Notes under the pieces: model-generated
Told to the model about the DNA's origin: nothing
Databases searched by the model: none
Seen by the model: the letters and a program-made list of their open reading frames with translations, nothing else
NCBI GenBank assembly: GCA_023678885.1
Contig: CM042962.1
Location: 21,528,336-21,592,335, forward strand
Origin: Pogostemon cablin
Taxonomy: Eukaryota; Streptophyta; Magnoliopsida; Lamiales; Lamiaceae
Reading direction: 5' to 3'
DNA: 64,000 nt
Made by a program: the position numbers and the translations under genes
Shown here: positions 10,456-21,593 of the stretch, piece by piece
Position numbering within the stretch: position 1 is the stretch's first letter
How the letters are laid out: each line of letters begins with the position of its first letter

Positions 10456-10852
10456 TTGTTAAAGATTTACAATGATGGAGTTATACGAAGGTGTGTTGCC
10501 AATGAAAAAGTTGTGGGGATTCTTGAGTTATGTCATTCGTCTTTGTGTGGGGCCACTTCGGTCATCAAAAGACGGGGGCTAAGATATTACAATCAGGTTT
10601 CTGTTGGCCTACATTGTTTAAAGATGCAAAGAAATTTGTGACTAAGTGTGATAGATGCCAAAGAGTATGGGGAATAGGGAAGAAAGATGAGATGCTTATG
10701 AGTTTAAGAATTGATGTGGATATTTTTGATGTATGGAGAATTGATTTTATGGGACCATTTTCCTCGTCTCAAGGATATATGTACATCTTGTAAGCAGTGA
10801 ATTATGTGTCAAAGTGGGTGGAAGCAATTCCCACTAAGTCAAATGATGCATT
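10456..10852 (+). pseudogene. Element A integrase, N-terminal half (HHCC zinc finger and first catalytic Asp)
   Basis: The zinc-binding block is split over two frames: LELCHSSLCG in one, then HFGHQKTGAKILQSGF and KCDRCQRVWGIGKK in the other, with a frameshift near 10552. The first catalytic aspartate lies in WRIDFMGPFSSSQGYMY (about 10732-10790). After a TAA at about 10791 the text goes on as NYVSKWVEAIPTKSNDA, up to the target site of the solo LTR at 10853. Confidence 0.85.
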
Positions 10853-12236
10853 TGTTGTATTCGATCATTTGGTTAATGTGAACCATTAGGGTTTCATGCG
10901 ATTCTATATCAGCGGAAGTAAGAACATAAAATCATATTATCTTTCACCAAGGTATGTTGAGGAAAAAGAAGAATTCTTGCCGGCAGCACGCGCAGCCTCA
11001 CTGTTTTCGGCATAACTCTATCATCAGATCTCCGATTTGAGTGATCTTTACGCTAAAACGATCCTCTCCTCCGTCGCTTTCCAAAGGTGTATCACAAGAA
11101 GAGTTTGGAGTTCGACAAGATTTTAGAAAAATCATGGAAGTTGACAAACAGCAGCAACAAACAACCTCTTGATCTTCTGCTGTATTCCAAAGTCCAATCT
11201 TGACGTCGTGTGGGCGACGATCCTCAAGATCCCCTCAATCTACTGTTCTCTCTATCTTACTCACGGTTAGGCGTATCTCTTTAGGGCTAGAACAGCTGAG
11301 ATGACTTATATTTGGGCTACAACAGGGACCAGGAGGAGAAATTAGATTCGGGCCTCCATTGGGCTTAAGTATCCAAGTTTATCCCAAAACTTATACTTAA
11401 GTCCAATAATAATAATATATACCACCAAAATATTATTACTGCACTACCGTTCTAATCCCATAATTATGTTATGGGCTCCTTCTTATTATGAGCCCGACAG
11501 TCTCCCCATGTTTAAGATATACAATGTCCATTAATTAATTAAGATACTAACAACTCTATTAATTATTATCTCATCCGAGAGTAGTACCACTCAACCTCAT
11601 TATCATGCTGGAATAAATTCACCTGCAGGGTTTACATGATAATCCTTATGAGCTCCTCAAGGGGACATCATCAACCTATTTAATAGGACACAGATTCCTT
11701 AGACAATTAACAACATACCATAGAGACAGCACCATTTCCCAACTCACCGAGTTTATTGATTTAACATTTAAATCTCACTCATTGATGAATCAATGAGATA
11801 TATATTGCATTATGTGTTGAGGTTATTGTATTGGGATTAAGAACATGAACATCCACAATAACATAGATCAAGTTCTCCTATATAGTTAGTATAAGTCGAA
11901 TGATCTCAAGCAGTCCTGCTCAATACACACAAAGTGCACTAATGTGATTCTATAGTCAAGATAAACTAATACCAAATCACACTACAACCATCCCGATAGA
12001 GAGTCCCTGTCTATCTCGGTTGTGAGCATCTGTTTATACTTTATAAGGAAACCGATAATATGATCTTTCGCGTGTTGTCGCACAATATATTATCTACAGT
12101 ATATAGTAAGTGGACTATTGCATCGGACATATAATTAAATTATAAGACGCAATCATTTGATCATATGATTCTAATTTCAAATTCATTGTTAAAACTTGTT
12201 CATACTAAAGTTAGACTTTTAGTATACAATCCAACA
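10853..12236. mobile_element. Solo LTR inserted in the element A integrase
   Basis: The 1384-bp unit starts TGTTGTATTCG, ends ATACAATCCAACA, and is flanked by GCATT on both sides (10848-10852 and 12237-12241). If the unit and one GCATT are left out, the integrase reading is continuous across the junction (NDA followed by LIVQRF). There is no PBS, PPT or coding region, so recombination between two LTRs most likely removed the interior. The family is not identified; strand cannot be set with confidence. Confidence 0.88.
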
Positions 12237-13000
12237 GCATTGATTGTTCAAAGATTTTTGAAGAGGAATATTTTTGCAAGGTTTGGAGTTCCACGTGCAT
12301 TGGTAAGTTATGGGGGCTCTCATTTTGTGAATAAGTTGATGGAATGATTATTGAAGAAATATGGAGTGAACATCGAGTTGCTACACCTTACCAACCTCAA
12401 GAGAATAGATTGGCGGAGGTCTCAAACCGTCAAATCAAGTTGGTGTTGGAGAAGACAATCAACGGAGGGAGGAAAGATTGAGCGAAAAAGCTTGATGATG
12501 CCTTATGGCCATATAGAACGGCTTTTAAGACCATCCTTCGTATGTCACTGTATCAATTGATTTAGGGAAAAGCTTGTCATCTTCCTATAGAATTGGAGCA
12601 TTGTGCATTATGGGCTATTAAATGCCTTAACATGGATGAAAGGGAATGTGGTCAAGCAAGGTTGTTAGAGATGGTTGAGCTTGAAGAGTTTAGAGGGAGA
12701 ACATTTGATAATTCCATCATTTACAAAGATAATATGAAGAGATGGCATGATGCTAAAGTGAAGGAAAAAATGTTTGCTCCCAGGGACAAGGTTCTTGTAT
12801 TCAATTTGAGGCTTAAGTTGTTTCCCAAAAAGCTTATGTCTAAATAGATGGGGCCATTTGAAGTGCTTGAGGTGTTGAGTGAAAATACATTGAAGCTAAA
12901 AGACCCTAATAATGAGTTTGTAGCAAATGGTCATCGGGTGAAACATTACCTATCTCCTTCTCAAAAGGAGATAGTGTATGTGGATACCCTATCTTCTTGA
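12237..13000 (+). pseudogene. Element A integrase, C-terminal half and end of pol
   Basis: It resumes as IVQRFLKRNIFARFGVPRAL and SYGGSHFVNKLM, where the second catalytic region should read SDGG but has SYGG (Asp to Tyr). The Glu-bearing block ENRLAEVSNRQIKLVLEK is readable in another frame. The C-terminal domain follows: ALWAIKCLNMDERECGQARLLEM, WHDAKVKEKMFAPRDKVLVFN and GPFEVLEVLSENTLKLKDPN, ending with a TGA at 12998-13000. Stops occur near 12345, 12480 and 12845. There is no chromodomain. Confidence 0.85.
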
Positions 13001-13194
13001 AGCTCTTTGATTGTTTAGTAGAGTAGGTTTTATTTTATGTTTGTTTTTTAATGTTATTTTTCTTGTAGTTTGGTATGTAGGTGGATTGTGCTCGTTGAGA
13101 AAATACATATGGAAGAGACGAGGTGTGCTAGATTTGGAATGAAGATGTATGTCACACCACTCTTTGTAAACTTGAATTTTAATACTTGTGTTAA

Positions 13195-13362
13195 TTTAAG
13201 TTTGGGGGGAGAGTGCGTGGTGGCCATACTTGAATATTGGAATGCACATACGTCAACACAAGGTAATTTTATGAAGATCATTGGTGGAAACTTTAAGGGT
13301 AAGCCTCACAACTTTTTACAAACTTAATTCTCAACTTGTTTCGATCTAAGTTTGGGGGAGAA
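13195..13362 (+). promoter_or_regulatory. Two internal polypurine tracts after pol (element A)
   Basis: TTTAAGTTTGGGGGGAGAG (about 13195-13213) and CTAAGTTTGGGGGAG (about 13346-13360) are followed by TGCGTGGTG and TGCATGGTGTGACTCACC. They look like the 3' PPT of Athila-type elements but lie between pol and the env-like region. Element B has one such tract at the matching place (46089-46110, minus). They may act as central polypurine tracts. Confidence 0.5.
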
Positions 13363-13700
13363 TGCATGGTGTGACTCACCACTTGAGTGTGATTGATTTT
13401 TAGTCATGATGATAGAAGTTGTCTTTTACTTTTATAGCCGTGTGTTTGGCTTATTCAAAACATCTTTTACTGCTTTCTACATTTAATAATATTACCTATT
13501 TTGATAGAAGTTGTCTTTTGTAAAATGGGGTAAATTTTAAAATTTTCTCATAAGTTTGTTTTGTTTTGGCACGTTTGGTGGTGTCGAAGTGCATGATAAT
13601 CCGTTATTTGATCATAGTTGTGGAGCTAATGGTTGTGATGATTTTGTGAGCATATATAGCGTGTATTTGCAGTGTTAAAACAGGGAAAAACAGGATTCAA
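13363..13700 (+). other. Non-coding spacer between pol and env module (element A)
   Basis: No coding potential is seen. The segment is T-rich and leads into the palindrome-rich module at 13725. Confidence 0.5.
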
Positions 13701-13724
13701 AAATCGAAAAAGGGCAAATAGGAT

Positions 13725-14197
13725 GCAACAACACGCTTTGTGTGCAGAGCTTGGCCCTGTACACGAGGGCATGTTCGAGTATCAGAAGCAAGAACACGTC
13801 CAGGGGTAGGCCGTGTTACGCGCACTGGTCGTGTCGTGTGAGGCAACACGTCTCGTGTACCAGACTCGGCCCTGTACATGAGGGCGTGTGCAAGCATAAA
13901 AAAAACCTACTCGCCCATGCCATGGGCAAGTGAAAAACACGAGGTACGTCGATTTCAGAAACACGGGCCGTGTAGCGGACACGAGCCGTATCGTGTACGA
14001 AGTCAGATTTAAAAACCCCGATTTCAGTACACTATTCTTCAGCCAGTCTGAGTAAAGAAACATTCTCTCCGTCCAAGTGCTTTTCATTCTTCGAAATCTC
14101 TCCATAAACTTCCTGATTCGTGGTAAGATTGAGTGAGTAAGAGTGAATTTCATCAGTTCCAAACAATAAAACACTCTTCCAAGAATAAATCGCACAG
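13725..14197 (+). promoter_or_regulatory. Internal promoter-like module and leader upstream of the env-like region (element A)
   Basis: 13725-13995 is an array of CACG...CGTG words (CTGTACACGAGGGC, ACACGGGCCGTGT, GACACGAGCCGTA). It also shares flanking text with the LTR array: GTATCAGAAGCAAGAACACG here and GCATCAGAACAAGC in the LTR. After the array come a TATA-like TTTAAAAACCCC (about 14008-14019) and a CT-rich leader with ATTCTCTCCGTCC, ending CGCACAG before GTATGA, a splice-donor match at 14198. The order (array, TATA-like box, leader) is the same as in the LTR. A promoter role is inferred. Confidence 0.5.
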
Positions 14198-14870
14198 GTA
14201 TGAACCCTAACCTTGACATTTTGGGATTTTGATAGAAATTGAGCAAATTGATGCATGGGCTTTGTTCTTTAGTGAGTGTTGAACATGTTTATGAATGTTG
14301 AATATGAATTTGTAAGTTTAAGTGTTAGAATTGATAGACATTGTGCGAAAATTGAGAGAATTTAGGGATTTTAATTGTGATCGAATTGAACGCATGTGAG
14401 GTGACTAATGGATTGATAATGTTCATATGATGATTGAATTGTTATGCAGTAGCTTAGGTGTTGAGGATTTGGGCATAAGGTATTTGATATCCATTTGAAA
14501 TGATATTGAAAAATTGTGCATACCAAGTGTTCGATGAAATGCCTAAGTGACTATTTTGTGAAATTTTGAAATAACATGAGCATAATGAGTATTGATTTCA
14601 TAATTGAGATCATCTTTCAGGAATTTCATATGAATATGAAGCTTATGTAAATGTGGTATAATAAAGATTGTTGCTAGTTGCTTTAAAGAAGAATAGGAAT
14701 TGTGGAATCAAAGAGATGGTGCTTAAGAGTGTGTTACAATGGTAAACTGATAAAGGATGCATGTTTAAAGTTTACACTTAGTCGAATGACAAGTGTTAAA
14801 TCTATGCTTAGATCATTATCATCCTTTGGTTAGAGCATTGAATTTACTTTTTGTGTGATAAATATTGTAG
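14198..14870 (+). other. Putative intron before the env-like ORF (element A)
   Basis: CACAG|GTATGA at 14197/14198 fits a plant 5' splice site. AAATATTGTAG at 14870, after a T-rich stretch, fits a 3' splice site and lies directly before the ATG of the env-like ORF at 14871. The 673-bp interval is AT-rich and has no coding signal. Element B shows the same arrangement. Confidence 0.5.
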
Positions 14871-16450
14871 ATGGTCGGAAGGAGAAGAAGAGCAAGAAAT
14901 GACGATTTCATCATCGTTATTAATGAGATGGAACTTTCTAATCTTGATGCTCAATTAATGGAAGATGGATTCATCCGGATTATTTTGGGGTAGAGTTTGA
15001 AGAATATTGGGGAAAATACGTACTCCGCTGGAAAACAATTCTCCCTAAGGTTAAACCATCTTAATTCCAAGACACCACGACTATGGAGGGACTTGGATTA
15101 GAGGCTGATTTGAGGAGTTTGTTTCGGTTTGCAGACATGGAAAAGTTTTTCAATAAGAGACCTCCTACTTACTTACACCTTACAACAGAATTTTTGAGCA
15201 CCCTTGAGGTAAAGAAGGATAGGAACAAGTTCCCAGTGTCCATTACGTTCCAATTGAATAATGTGATGAGAAGGGACATCTCTCTTCCTGATTTGAACCA
15301 ATTTATCGGGTGTCCGCCATGTCAAGGTCATAGAAGCTTCTACGAAGGAGGAGGGTTTAACCAACAAGATTGGTGGAAGAGATTAGTAAATGATGGGACA
15401 GAGCAGGCAGGGTACATACCTAGCGCATCAAAAGGGATTGCGATAAGAAACCCGGAGATGAGGTACCTTGAGAAAATCGTCTCGAGCACCATTTTGGGAA
15501 GATTTGAAAGTGGAGTAGTAGGTGAAAACATTTGTACATAATGTTCTGTTTGCATCGTGAGATACAACTAAACATGGCAGCACATTTTGTTCAGCACACA
15601 GAGAGAGTGGCTAAGAGGCAAACTTCTCAAGAAGTGATGCTCAAAGGTATAGTCACTATGATAGCTCAAGACTTAGGATTAATGTTACATGGATGCACCA
15701 CAGGATGACAAGTGAAGGGATAAATTATCATCAACTTGTGAGAATGGAATTCTTGTCTCTAATTGGGGACCGTTACTGTTTAAGGCAAGAAAATGATGCC
15801 CCGTTTCCTCTACCAGCTCCGGAGCTTACTACAGTTTACACTCATCAGAAGTATGCGAATTTGGCCATGGCAAGTGTCAACCATTCCAGGGTAGTGCGAG
15901 AGTTTTACATACAGAATTAAGATAGAGTAGAGGAAGTACTCCGACAAATGAGGGTTGAGGAAAACCGAGAGTTAGCTAATATGAGAGCGGAGCCAATACC
16001 GATGGAAGAAGGAGATAAAGAGCCCCCATATCATCATGTGGAATTTCATGAACAAGCTCCTAAGCCACCACAGTTTGAAGAAAAAGAGCAAGAGCAACAA
16101 CAACAATAAATGGGTCCCGGAGAAATAAATTTAAGACGAAATTTCATGTTAGATGAGGTGAGAGAGATAAGGCAGGCTCAACAGGTGTATGGAGCACAGA
16201 TTAAGGAGATTCAATAGACACAACAAGTGCATGGAACACACATTCAAGAGCTTCGAGAAGGACAGTGTCGTAGGGACTATCACGATGAGCAAGCTCGTGT
16301 GCATTCCAACAATATGGAGGGGATGGTGACTATGATGTTCAATTTCCAATTTCAAGCATCTCCTCGTGCTTACAATCCTTGGGTCCTTATCAGCCACCTC
16401 CACCTCCGGAGCCATGAAGGGAGTTATTTTAGTGCTAGTCACTTCTATTA
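14871..16450 (+). pseudogene. Element A env-like / ATHILA ORF-1-type gene (decayed)
   Basis: Athila elements carry a third ORF after pol, often called env-like; its function is unproven. Here it opens at 14871 (MVGRRRRARNDDFIIVINEM) and hits a stop after about 40 codons. It goes on at 15083-15541 with the most conserved part (MEKFFNKRPPTYLHLTTEF, FPVSITFQLNNVMRRDISLP), then in new frames at 15541-15705 (VQHTERVAKRQTSQEV) and 15693-15920 (HQLVRMEFLSLIGDRYC). The C-terminal part is acidic and Gln-rich (EQEQQQQ, about 15930-16108) and continues to about 16450 with Gln/His-rich pieces. No signal peptide or transmembrane segment can be recognised. Confidence 0.65.
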
Positions 16451-17940
16451 GTTCATTTGAATTATGTTAGACATTTGGATTGATATTTTTGGATTGTATT
16501 GTACTTCATTTGTTTTGTATTTGGGAGGTTTATATTTTGGGTTTTATTTTAGTTTTATGCGGTTGATATTCCTTTATTTTCGGTATTTTAGTTTGTTTTT
16601 TTCATAGTTTGGATGTGATGGGATTATTGAGCTTCCTTGTTATGAATGTTGAATTAATGTGCTTTAATTTCTTAAGATGGATGATTTTTGATCATGTATG
16701 TTATGTGTTTTTGTTATGTTTTTAGTTTGGTGAGTCTTTGTTTATGTGTTGTGCTAGTGATTTTTAATTCTTGTATAGGTTGGATTGGTGTTATGTTTTG
16801 GAAGGTGTTCAATGTTTTTGAATAAGAGCTATGTTACATTATTTGTGATAGTGATGACAAGCATGTTAGGGATTTTTACTAGTTGAAATTGTGACATGAA
16901 TTACATAATTTGTTCAATTTTGAGAAGTATGAAGGTTAATTAGGTTTCTTTTTAGTCCAAGCAAAAGCTTGTAAGAGATAAGCCTCAACCGTGTCTCCAT
17001 GGTTAATTCTTGATGAGATGACCAGATGAACTTAGACAAACTAGAATTTGCTCATGGACTATAGGAAGAAGCCCAAATGGTGAATATTTGTGAAATGATC
17101 TTAGACCATCCTTGTTAAATGAGTCATAGCCATATATTCCCTTACCCAAACATTATCCTTTGTAAACCAAGTTGAGCCTATAAGCCTATTCTTTGTGATT
17201 TTAGCACATTACAAGCCTTGAATACCCACTTAAACTTTATATATAAACCTTTGTGTAAGTAATTGAGGAGATGATGATTGGTAAGGACTAATGTGAGAAA
17301 TGTGCAAGAAAATGAAGGAAATGGTGAATCAAGAAAAGGATGAAAGAGCTCAAGCTAAATGCATATGCAACTTCAACAAAAGGAAAAGGAGCAAAATCAT
17401 AAAATATGCTCAAGGAATTCAAAAGTCAAAGAAAGGGAGTATACAATTCAAAAGAAGCTCAATGAATCCATGATATGATGATGTTTAGTGTTTATGAATA
17501 TTTGAAAATGGGAGGAAGATTGAAAGTGACGATGTTGGAGAAAATGATCACCTCTTCGATTATCTATACATGTATAGTTACTTTTATCCAATATTTACCT
17601 ACCCTACCAAAGAGCCTAACATTACAACCAAGATGAAAGACCTTTTTGATCACTTTTTGAAACTAGGGTGACTTGTGAACATATTCCATGAGCATGCCTA
17701 TGGTGCGTCGGTTTTGACCGATTGATGAGAGTTGTTTAACCTTACTTCATAGTGTGTTGAGTGTATTTGATATCCTATGAGAGCTTTGGATCGAAAGGAA
17801 CTTGATTACTCTTTTATTTTCTTGAAATTGAACCTGTTAATTCTTTATGTTATGAGTTTGATTGTTGTAAGAATACTTAATGTGATTTTGAAGTCCTAAT
17901 TACTTGTGATGTGTTGTGGCTTATGTTCGTTAGGTATTTT
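16451..17940 (+). other. Long 3' non-coding region of element A
   Basis: AT-rich with many T runs; no open frame of note. Long 3' untranslated regions of this kind are usual in Athila-type elements. The same region can be partly aligned by eye with 41940-43440 in element B and 30100-31180 in element C. Confidence 0.6.
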
Positions 17941-18015
17941 CCTAGGTGAAAATTTCTCCTCTTGTTTATCATTTTTCGTTGTTCGAGGATAAACAACACT
18001 TTAAGTTTGGAGGGT
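17941..18015 (+). promoter_or_regulatory. Conserved hairpin and polypurine tract at the 3' LTR of element A
   Basis: CCTAGGTGAAAAT (17941-17953) is nearly complementary to ATTTTCATCTAG in the LTR (18027-18038). Between them lie a hairpin-forming GTTGTTCGAGGATAAACAAC (17978-17997, 6-bp core stem) and the tract AAGTTTGGAGGG (18003-18014) that primes plus-strand synthesis. Elements B and C carry the same hairpin. Confidence 0.65.
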
Positions 18016-21000
18016 TGATCATCGTCATTTTCATCTAGATTTTAGTGTCTTTATTTGAGGATTTTCAGATGTTTTTATCCGTATTTGTGTTACTTTTGAT
18101 GGAGTTAAAAATTAATTAGGAGAAGTGTGGTATAGATTGATAAAACTGTGGAAATGAGTTTAAATGTATGTAAAACAGGTTAAAATGGAGTAACACGGAG
18201 TCGGGAGCTAAAATGAAGAAGGAAAATAGGGCACACCTGAACACGCCTGTTGAGAGTGAAAAAAAGCGTATTTTAGTGTCCAATCTAACACCTTTTTGAT
18301 GAGTATTGTTGTTATATATTAGCACAAGTATCTTATATTCGATATATGTGAGAAAAAGGAGCACTTGAGGTGTTTTATTGTGTTTTAGGTGGGAAAAGGG
18401 ATCTAAAGTGCCAAGTTGGAGAAAAGGTACAATTTGTGCAAGGATGCTCTGAAATGCACGTCCAACTTGTGTAATTTTTCTGTATTCATATGGAGCTCTG
18501 AATTAGAAGTGTGATACATGAGTCGAAAGACACAGAAGAGAGGATCATTTTGGCGTAAAGAACTCCCCAATCGGATTCTAAACGAGAAAGTTATGATCAA
18601 AGTGGTCGCGCAAGCTGTACCGAAGAGAATGGCTGTGCCACTTTGCATGACTTGTTATACATTCAAATGTTGGATTCTCTGTGAGTTCTTTATATGGATA
18701 GAAAGCCAAGGAAGATAGGATTACATGAGCGCAAGAATTATTCAAATCGGAGGTTGGATGTGGAAGTTATGTGCGAAACTGTGAGACGGCACAAGCTTGC
18801 TCGACCACGGTTGTCCTCTCGACAAGAATCATCTTGGTCGAGCGGATGAAGTTTGGTCGAGTAAAATGTCCAAATTCTTACAGAAGGTTTGTTCGACCAT
18901 TGCCCGACCAGTGGAGGTTTGGTCGAGCAGAATGTCGCTGGTGATATTTTTGGTAGTTTCGAGTTTCTTTTACCAAATTTGAGGTATGTCTCAAGTAAAA
19001 GCTCATCCAAGGCCTATAAGAAGAGCTTAAAAGTATAAAAGGGGGTGTAGATCACATCATTATAAAGGAGATTGAATTGGAGAGAGGCCACAACACAATA
19101 CTACACCCCATAAGGGGGGATCACCCTCCAACCATCATCTACATTTTTCCTCCATCCATCCATCACTTTGAAGATTCGTCTGTAAAATTAAGAGGAGAAC
19201 TAAGACGAGGATTCAAGACGGAGAAGGACGCGATGACTCCCGCATCTAGGGTTTTATTCGTTCCCTAATTTATCTTGTAATTTTCCAGACATCCGGGTAA
19301 GATCTATCCAACACCCATGATTGTTCTTCGTAACAGCATGAGCTACAGCCTTTTTGGTAGAACTAGAGTTGTGAAGGTTTTTACGAACTAATTGATCTTT
19401 CGTGTGTAAACTCCGTACAATACTACTTGTGGTTTATTTTGTATAAGACTATGATTTTTAAATTCATACTCACAGTCGTTTTGTGCATCATTAACTGTTA
19501 TATAGAGTCTGAATATATATCTTGGTTATTGATTGAGTGTGTTCACTGTTGCGCAGAATTACATGTTATAATTCTAAGAGAGGGGACTCCGAAGTCTTAT
19601 TAGAACTATCTTATATAAATACTTGTTAATTGAATATTATTTGGGTTAATAAGTAGGATAAAAAGTATAACTTCATAGTACCTATATAGGGAGATCATAT
19701 CGGGTTAGAGTACCAATTGGCTAAGGAAATAATTGATACTGATAGTACCTAGAAATGGGGGTGGAATTATATCTCTTGCGCTGAGGTTATTCACACGTGT
19801 TATACGCATGTTTACTTGTATCCATGGAGTAGATATACATGGTTTAATAATGCGTCCATATTCCACATGACAGAGTCGGACATCAACACACGGAAGGGAA
19901 ATTAATGAGTGAAACTGGATTCCCCTAGAGCTACCTATATTCCTACTTGATTCATTTTCGTATTCTTCTCAGTGCTTTTATTTTTTTTGTTATTTAATTC
20001 AAGTCTTCTAGTTGTTAGATTAAATCCTCAAACCTTATTGCCTCGTCTTAATTAATTTTGGTAAATAATTAAATTGATAATACGCCGTTCTTTGGGTTCG
20101 ATATTTAACTTTGTCACTTGCTTAAGCTGTAACTGATATCCTTTATATATGAGGATTAATTTTGTGTGTAAAGAAAATACGCATCAACGCCCCGTGATCT
20201 GCGCATGAGTCGTGCTCAAGCACACGGGCCATGTACAGAATACGGGCCTGTAAGTTGGGGCAGTGCGCGAGCATCAGAATAAGCTACATGCCTAGGATGA
20301 GGCATGTCCGGTAACATGCAGTACATGCCGAACTATTTGTGCCCTACACGAGCCGTATGCTGCTACACGACCCGTGTAGGTGCAGATTCCAGATTAAGTT
20401 GTGCAGGTGTTCTAGAAGATTACAATGGGTATAAAGGCCCAAAATGAGCGTTATTTATGAGAGAGAGAGACACATTTGAGCAGTTTCCAAGATCAAACAC
20501 ACACTACCACACCATCTCTACACACACACTCTCTCCTACATCCAAATATACCAAATTCATCCATTTCTACAATTTTTTAATCCATAATTCACTCCTTACA
20601 TCTTTCACCCACACCATCCTTAGAGATATTTGAGGCTTATAAGAGTGGTAAGCTTATAAAGGAAGGAGATCAACTCTCAATCGCAAGGGAAGAACTTCTA
20701 CTTTTATTTTGCATTTCCTTTAATTTGAAGTTAGCAGTGTCATTTTATGAACTTTGTAAGGTTTGTAAGATGATTGTTGCTGGCTAGACCTCTTGTGAGG
20801 CTAGCCATATGATGAATTAAGGATAATATAGATTTGTGGGATTTTTAGTAGTTAATTGAATTGATGATGGATTTCTTTTTATAAATTGTGATTCATGATT
20901 CATTTATTAATTGTGTGATTGATTTCTATACACATCATGCTAGGATGACCATTCCAATATTATGTGTTAGGGGTAAATTGAATCAATTAGTGATATGATC

Positions 21001-21593
21001 ATGCATGTTAGTATGATGAGAGGTAAGTCATACCCTTCTTAAGCTTAAAACACTTATAAGAGGACATTTGAGTAATTGAATGAGAAGAACCAAACTTAGA
21101 ATCATAGTACCTTCATTTGAATTGATAATAAGACCAATCTAAGGGGATTTAATCTTGTAAAAGGGATGAGAACCTAGTTACGTTGGCCATAGGGATTAGG
21201 GGTACAGTTGTGATTGCTTCTAGTCCATTGTTGATGATGTTTACTACTAAAGTATTACAAGTCTAGGTAGCTTCCTTGATTTTGATTGTGGTTAGCCTTG
21301 CATTCTTTCTAATATCTATTTCACTCATTCTATTTCATCCTTGTCACTTGATAATTGTAGTTATTACTTGCTTTATTCATAGTTAATTGCTTAGAATAAT
21401 TGTTAGTCTCTAACCAAAACTCAAATTCTATCACTTTTACAATGCATTATTAAAGGCAAATCCGGATACACCTTGACTTTACATTTCCTTTGGGACGATA
21501 TTCTACAAATTTTATTACTTAGTCACTACGTTTACGACAACGATAGATTTCTCTTACTCTAAATCATTTTAACCAAAAATGGGACTAAGAACA
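18016..21593 (+). repeat. 3' LTR of element A, interrupted by a solo LTR
   Basis: Collinear with 4145-5796: TGATCATCGTC start, the first 230 bp to 18247, then after the nested LTR the CACG palindrome array, TATAAA at 20430-20435 and the end GGACTAAGAACA at 21593. One base in the inverted-repeat arm (TCATCTAG for TCACCTAG) differs from the 5' LTR. Confidence 0.92.
18248..20186 (+). mobile_element. Solo LTR inserted in the element A 3' LTR
   Basis: This 1939-bp unit starts TGTTGAGAGTG and ends ATACGCATCA. It is flanked by ACGCC on both sides (18243-18247, 20187-20191), a perfect target duplication. It has a palindrome array of another kind (TTGCTCGACCACGG, TTGGTCGAGCGG and TTTGGTCGAGCAG at 18795-18935) followed by AAGTATAAAAGGGGG (TATA at 19034-19040), so it is built like the Athila-type LTRs. 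The same LTR family recurs on the minus strand at 38639-40102. It has no internal coding region. Confidence 0.88.

Larger units (their letters stand above)
4145..21593 (+). mobile_element. Element A: full-length Athila-like Ty3/gypsy retrotransposon, with two nested solo LTRs
   Basis: The LTRs (4145-5796 and 18016-21593) start TGATC and end AAGAACA. A tRNA-Asp type PBS follows the first, and a short polypurine tract precedes the second. The order is gag, protease, RT, RNase H, integrase, env-like region, long 3' untranslated region, as in Athila. There is no chromodomain after the integrase, also as expected for Athila. Flanks GTAGA (4140-4144) and GAAGA (21594-21598) are a 4-of-5 target duplication. 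Two foreign solo LTRs interrupt it; without them the element is about 14.1 kb. Every coding region has stops and frameshifts. Confidence 0.93.

Noticed and set aside
18738..19268. Open frames inside the solo LTR at 18248-20186
   Set aside because: They overlap the palindrome array and TATA box and occur in several registers; LTR sequence, no family match.
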